Below, piece by piece: positions 59,501 to 64,000 of a DNA stretch of 64,000 bases; position 1 is the stretch's first letter, and every line of letters begins with the position of its first letter. Position numbers and translations under genes: made by a program. The stretch comes from Cordia subcordata (lineage: Eukaryota; Streptophyta; Magnoliopsida; Boraginales; Cordiaceae), in assembly GCA_028554755.1 (NCBI GenBank), contig JAPTOF010000011.1:4616501-4680500 (forward strand). Reading direction: 5' to 3'. The notes below the pieces were generated by a model. It had not been told where the DNA came from and searched no databases. It saw nothing but the letters and a program-made list of their open reading frames with translations.

Positions 59501-60660
59501 ATGGTGGATCAATCATCTAAACAATCGCTACGGGATTGCATGCTGTCGGGAGAGGCCAGAATCTGAAGATTGGGGAAACTTGTTGGAGCTCTTCTACTAG
59601 GACCCATTGTTGGTTTACACAACCAAGTGCAAGAGTTGGATACTTCAGTCGAAGGTTGCGAACAACCATGTTAGAGAACTTCTGTTTGACCGACGAGAAC
59701 TTCTGTTCGACTGACGAGAACTTCGCAAGCATAGGGAGTGACTATGAAGCCTTAATCAATGCTCTTAAAGTAAAGCTTGATTTTATTGAAGATGACATTT
59801 TTGTTATGAAGAAAGCCATAGGACCGATGGTAGCGGTGCTTCTTCAAAAATAAAGATGCTGGAACAGCCATTTGGAGGTGCGAGGAGTGCAACGGAGCCT
59901 GAGAACGTCTTGTTGGATATCAAGACATCCTTTCAGGCGGCCCGAATTCCTGAAGGTGAGAAAGGGTCCACAACAAGCATGTATCTTATATGTGATGACA
60001 AGTTTGATGGACTAGATTGTCTGATGATGTGAATGCCAATCGGGAGAAGATTGACAAATAGGCGGCATTAAAGAAAGAGCTTAAGGAACATTTCTTGCCT
60101 TGCGACACATCTTGGGTTGCAAAGGACGCCCTGCAAAAGTTAAAGCTGTAGGGATAGTTCTTGACTATGTTAAAGAATTTAGTTTCCTTAATGATGGATG
60201 TGATAGACATGTCAAAGGAAGACCAATTGCTTAACTATTTTACAGGTCCTCAAACATGGGCTCAGGCGGAATTGTGAATGCAAGGTGTGAAAGACCTACC
60301 ATCAACAATTCGCTGTTTATCATTTGATGGAGTTCAATGTTATTGGCAGTCCAAGTTCAAGCAAGCCTAAACACTTGAAGATTAGATTGAAGTCCGACCA
60401 GAAGAAGAAGACGGGTAGAGGCTCTTCTATTTCAAAGTCTACCAACTCCAAATTTCAGTAGACAAAAACAAGAAAAGTTGTTTCATTTGTGGCGACCCGG
60501 CCCTGATGAGAGAATGTCCCAAAAAAGAGAAGCTAATGTCTCGGCAGTGGAGTCTGAATTAGATGAGGACCAAATCCTTTCACGCTTGAACTCCTTGCAA
60601 CTACTGAATGACATTCATGCAGAAAAGATGCCAGCAGAAAAGGGTTTGATGTACTTCATT
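59501..60660 (+). pseudogene. Chromovirus (Ty3/Gypsy) gag relic
   Basis: Begins MVDQSSKQSLRDC at 59501. DYEALINALKVKLDFIEDDI (59727-59790) is a conserved Gag N-terminal segment of plant chromovirus-type elements. The capsid domain follows in shifting frames: a RIPEGEKGSTTSMYL string near 59950-59990, KKELKEHFLPCDTSWVAKDAL (about 60075-60135), and WAQAELxxQGVKDLPS (about 60252-60305). The zinc knuckle reads CFICGDPALMRECP (about 60481-60525) and lacks the His. Many frameshifts. Confidence 0.82.
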
Positions 60661-61016
60661 ATTAATAACAAGTAAGTTATGGCAATGATTGACACAATGG
60701 CCACCTACAACTTCGTTGATCACCGTATGGTGAAATAATTCATGCGGAACTTGACTAACCATGGAAGTAAGATCAGAACTGTCAATTCAGAGGCAAAGCC
60801 AATCAAAGGTATGACTAATGTTGATTTGAAATTGGGTTCATGGATTGGGAAGTATACTTTGATGTCAGTTCCTTTAGAGGATTTTGATCTCATCCTTGGC
60901 AACAAGTACATGGTTGCTGCTAAGATGGCGGTGATGCCACACTTGGGTGTAATTTTCATTGCAGATGACAAATGTCCATTATTCGTGACTGACATGCTTG
61001 CATTTCACTCTTCTTG
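60661..61016 (+). pseudogene. Chromovirus aspartic protease relic
   Basis: MAMIDTMATYNFVDHRMV (60679-60732) is the active-site region with DSGATHNF changed to DTMATYNF. It continues with a stop at 60736-60738, then VNSEAKPIKGMTNVDLKLGSW (60781-60843) and VPLEDFDLILGNKYM, the normal second half of this protease. Confidence 0.85.
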
Positions 61017-61079
61017 AAGTCAAGTCTGAAGCATGTAGAAATCACTTACCTGGAAGCACTTGTGGAGATCAAGGATGAT

Positions 61080-62083
61080 GTTTTCCAAGAGGTATTAGAT
61101 TCTAGCTAATTTATTTGATGAGTTTGTAGATATCGTGCCTCCTGAGTTGCTGAAGGAGTTACCTCCTAGGCGTGCCACGGACCACAAAATTAAGTTAGAA
61201 CCAAGAGCTAGACCTCCGCCAAAGGCACTTTCCCAGATGTCACCCGCTGAACTTGCCGAGTTGAGGAAGCATCTGGATGAGTTATTGTAAGCGGGGTCGT
61301 TTGAACCTTCCAACTCTCCTATGGATCTCCTATATTGTTCCAAAGAAGCAGGATGGTTCATTGAGAATGTGCATGGACTAACAAGCCTTGAATAAGGTAA
61401 CAATTAAAAATAAATATCCAATTCCTAATGTGTTGGATTTGTTTGACGAGCAACTCAAGACAAGATTTAATACGAAAGTTGGCTTGAGATCAGGCTATTG
61501 GCAACTGAGGATTGATAAAACGAGTGAACCTAAGACAACTTGTGTGACGAGATATAGGTCTTATGAGTTCAAAATGATGCCCTTTGGTTAAATTAACGCC
61601 CCAGCTACATTTTGCAATTTGAGGAATGATATGCTGTATGAGTTCTTGGATCAATTTGTCGATATGTATTTGGATCATATCGTGATATATAGTGAGTCCT
61701 TGGAGGATCACTTGGTACAATTACGGGTAGTCTTCTAGTGGTTGAGGGGTTGTATGTAAAGAAGGAAAAGTGTGAGTTTCGTCGAGAATCAACATCTTTC
61801 CTTAGGTATGTCATCTCCTTGGTAAGATAATGATAGATGCAAAGAAGGTTAAGGTAATGACGTCATGGCCTACCCCAACCAAGGTCACTGAGTTAAGGTC
61901 TTTCTTGGGATTGGCAAATTACTACCAACTGCCGACGGTTCATGGTGGATATTTTAAACTAGACGAGAGAGTCTCAAGTAGCTATGAGTAACGCCAGTAG
62001 GCCATCTCTTCACAGCCGATGTTGAAGCTATTAGAGTTTGACAAACCATCCGAGATATATACAAATGTTGGATCTAGTTGCTA
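61080..62083 (+). pseudogene. Chromovirus reverse transcriptase relic, 3' truncated
   Basis: The pre-RT linker PPELLKELPPRRATDHKI starts near 61140. RT follows with NKVTIKNKYPIPNVLDLF (61391-61444), LRSGYWQLRI (61483-61512) and EPKTTCVTRY, MPFG, then a stop at 61591 and NAPATFCNL. The YLDD box is altered to YLDHIVIYSE (about 61668-61697). After a frameshift, [21 protein letters not shown] (about 61863-61925) is the connection region. A FDKPSEIYTNVG string at about 62036-62071 begins RNase H, where the element breaks off. Confidence 0.85.
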
Positions 62084-62151
62084 ATACAATAACTAGTTGA
62101 TTACCTAGTTCCAAATTAAAATACTAAAATTAATAATGGTAGAATGAAGTA

Positions 62152-62592
62152 TGTTGGATTATGGCTCAAGTGCTAAACCCAAACCCATATTGAAAATAGG
62201 AAAGAGTCCTAATGGGAGTCAAAATTCTAGTTATGGTAAGAGTTTTAATTATAAGAGGATTAATAGAATAAGAAACCCTTGTCTTGGAGGACAAGGAAGT
62301 CTGCTCTATAAATAGGACTCTTGCATTATTTGTAAGGTGTGTGTCTTGTAATAGGTCTAAATTAAGAGATAGAGAGAGAGAGAGCCACTATAAGAACACC
62401 GTGAGAGAAGGTTTAGACTTTTTGGGCCGTGCAAAAAGTCACTTGGGTTGTAATGCTTTTTTCTATTTAGTAGAAGTTTTCATGGAAGTAGGCTGAGGGC
62501 CGAACCACGTTTAATTATGCGTATTATTTTCAGGTTACTCGTGATTTAATTCCAGTACATGAGTGTGTGTTATGCGTCCTAATTTCCTAACA
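62152..62592 (+). repeat. 5' LTR of the terminal Copia element
   Basis: TGTTGGATTATGGC to CCTAACA with TG/CA ends and short inverted termini. TATAAATA at 62307-62314. A (GA)n run at about 62367-62383 lies in the leader. No second LTR in the window to confirm. Confidence 0.78.
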
Positions 62593-62594
62593 AG

Positions 62595-62611
62595 TGATAT
62601 CGAGAGCTAGG
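62595..62611 (+). promoter_or_regulatory. PBS of terminal Copia element
   Basis: TGATATCGAGAGCTAGG, two bases after the LTR. A decayed initiator tRNA-Met site (TGGTATCAGAGCTAGG). Confidence 0.75.
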
Positions 62612-62967
62612 TTGAGGGAAGACGCTGGTTTGCACAAAAAACCAAAAAAGAGACGCTAAAGAGGAGTTCAAAAATTTGCAGATTTGCTAGTCACATTTGG
62701 AGGCCTTTCGGACTCCGATCGACTATCTATTTGTTCTGTGTGTTCGTTGTAGCGAGAAGAATAAGCTGCTAAAATTTCGCAACGATCCAACGGTTGGATT
62801 ATGAGATACATGCAGGTCAAGTTTTAAGAGTTTATGGTCAAAAGTCAAACAGAGGGTTTGACCAGCGTTGACCGAAGGGCCACAGGGGTTTGACTGAATT
62901 GACCAAGGGTCTCCCCACCATTTTTCGATGCCCTGAATCCATTTTAAGGAATTTGTGCATAGGAGCC

Positions 62968-63895
62968 ATGACGACAACCGGTACGAAGTTTGAAATTCTA
63001 ATATTTGATAGGAACACGAACTTTAACTTATGGAGGAATACTATTGAGGACCTTTTAGTGCAGCAAGGCCTTGATGAAGTACTAGAAGAGGTGAAACCAG
63101 AAGAAGCCAATGATAAAAAGTGGAAATCCCTCCAACGAAGAGCCATAAGTACCATTCGGTTGGCTTTAGCACCGCAAATTAAATGTCATGTGATTGATGA
63201 GAGGACCGTCAGCGGTGTGTTCGACAAGTTGGAGAACATTTATGTATCCAAGTTGATCACCAACAGATTGTGTTTGAGGACGGAGCTCTACTCATTCAAG
63301 ATGGTAGAGAGAACTTCCATCCAAGATCACATTAACAAATTCAACGAGTTAGTGGTCAAACTCATAAGCGTTGAAGAGCCTGACAAGAGAATTACGGATG
63401 AAAAACAAGCACTCATACTATTATCGTCCTTGCCGAAGGCATGCAAGCCGTTCGTGCAATCAATCCTCGTTATGAAGAAAACTCTCGAGTTGAATGAAGT
63501 GACTACGCTCTTGAGAGAAAACGAGAGGATGTTGGGAATAAGTAATATGCCTAGTATAGATCAAGCACTAACTGTTGAAGATTCGAATCAAGGGAGCAGT
63601 TCTGGAAGAGGGAGTTCTCACAGAAGTAGATCAAGATAAAAAATCTGAGTTCAGGATGGAGAAGACGATTGAGAATGCTATTACTGTAGAGAAAAAGGCT
63701 ATATCCAAACAAGATGTCCTAGATTGAGAGAAGACGTGAAGAGCCTTAGAGAATGGAGATCTAAAGGTAAGGAGAAGGTGTATGGTGAGGACTCCGCAAA
63801 AGTTGTTGAGGGTGATGATAACTATGGTAGTGAGACTATTTTGATAGCAGTAAGCGGGGACGTTAATGAAAGCTCGAAGAGGAAGAAGACTGACT
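62968..63895 (+). pseudogene. Copia gag relic (UBN2 domain, zinc knuckle in shifted frame)
   Basis: Start chosen at 62968 (MTTTGTKFEIL), the ATG that places FEILIFDRNTNFNLWRNTIE at the Gag N terminus; the same frame is open further upstream to 62890. The UBN2 domain runs to about residue 190: WKSLQRRAISTIRLAL, VFDKLENIY, LYSFKMVERTSIQDHINKFN, ILLSSLPKACKPF. A Ser/Arg-rich linker ends at a stop (63637-63639). In another frame the zinc knuckle CYYCREKGYIQTRCP (about 63675-63720) has Tyr in place of His, and the sequence continues to a stop at 63895. Almost intact compared with the other relics. Confidence 0.88.
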
Positions 63896-64000
63896 AGGTG
63901 TTGGATTTAGCGAGAACGTTTCAAGTTTGCAATGAGAGAGCTAGTTTCGACACTTTGCTTTTGGGGAAGAAGCTTAGATACACCAATGTTGCGAACAACC

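Larger units (their letters stand above)
62152..64000 (+). mobile_element. Ty1/Copia element, 5' portion (continues beyond window)
   Basis: A 441-bp LTR, PBS and gag are present; pol lies outside. The short LTR and Gag type suggest an Ale/Retrofit-like or Tork-like lineage, undecided. The upstream five bases are AAGTA, the expected TSD. It sits just after the truncated chromovirus (62084-62151 is unassigned AT-rich sequence). Confidence 0.8.

Overview
This is nuclear DNA of a flowering plant. The evidence is indirect but consistent: it is AT-rich and carries plant-type Ty1/Copia elements primed by initiator tRNA-Met, Tat/Athila-type Ty3/Gypsy elements primed by a tRNA-Asp-like site, a SIRE/Maximus-type Copia with an extra 3' ORF, a chromovirus fragment, a LINE tail and Tourist-like MITEs. 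I see no convincing host gene, tRNA, rRNA or CRISPR array. The species cannot be read from the window. Nearly everything is a nested stack of dead retrotransposons, and many boundaries are fixed by target-site duplications (TSDs) read directly.

Layout. (1) 1-10482: a Gypsy element (B1) cut by the window start, with partial 5' LTR, PBS, gag and retropepsin but no recognisable RT, RNase H or integrase. A solo LTR (3216-5005, TSD CTTGC) sits inside it. B1 itself lies in a minus-strand Copia relic (10483-11452 plus its LTR). (2) 11540-12625: a GC-rich minisatellite and TGTGTAG-type repeat between AT-rich, partly inverted ends; 12626-14823 is featureless. (3) 14824-29591: a minus-strand Angela/Tork-like Copia with both LTRs, interrupted by three solo Gypsy LTRs: 16989-18796 (TSD GTCGA), 20865-22884 (TSD degenerate) and 25562-27356 (TSD GCCTC). 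(4) 29592-30762: featureless. (5) 30763-58169: a second minus-strand Angela-like Copia, opened by a complete SIRE/Maximus-like Copia (33692-44063, TSD TGATG) and by an internally deleted Gypsy element C2 (47618-55215, TSD ACTTG). C2 carries a LINE tail, a solo LTR (50984-52860, TSD ATCAA) and a MITE; another MITE lies in the host Copia 5' LTR. (6) 59501-62083: plus-strand chromovirus gag-pro-RT relic. (7) 62152-64000: start of a plus-strand Copia with a 441-bp LTR and a mutated gag.

None of the elements can be autonomous as read: every pol has stops, frameshifts or altered catalytic residues. The most interesting points concern the TGATG...CATCA Gypsy family. It includes gag-protease-only members sharing an unrecognised 3' ORF. 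Diverged LTR families share GTCGAC-centred palindromes just upstream of the TATA box. Their LTRs also carry tandem short stem-loops in which at least one stem pair appears to covary. Five solo LTRs against two internally incomplete elements point to frequent LTR-LTR recombination.
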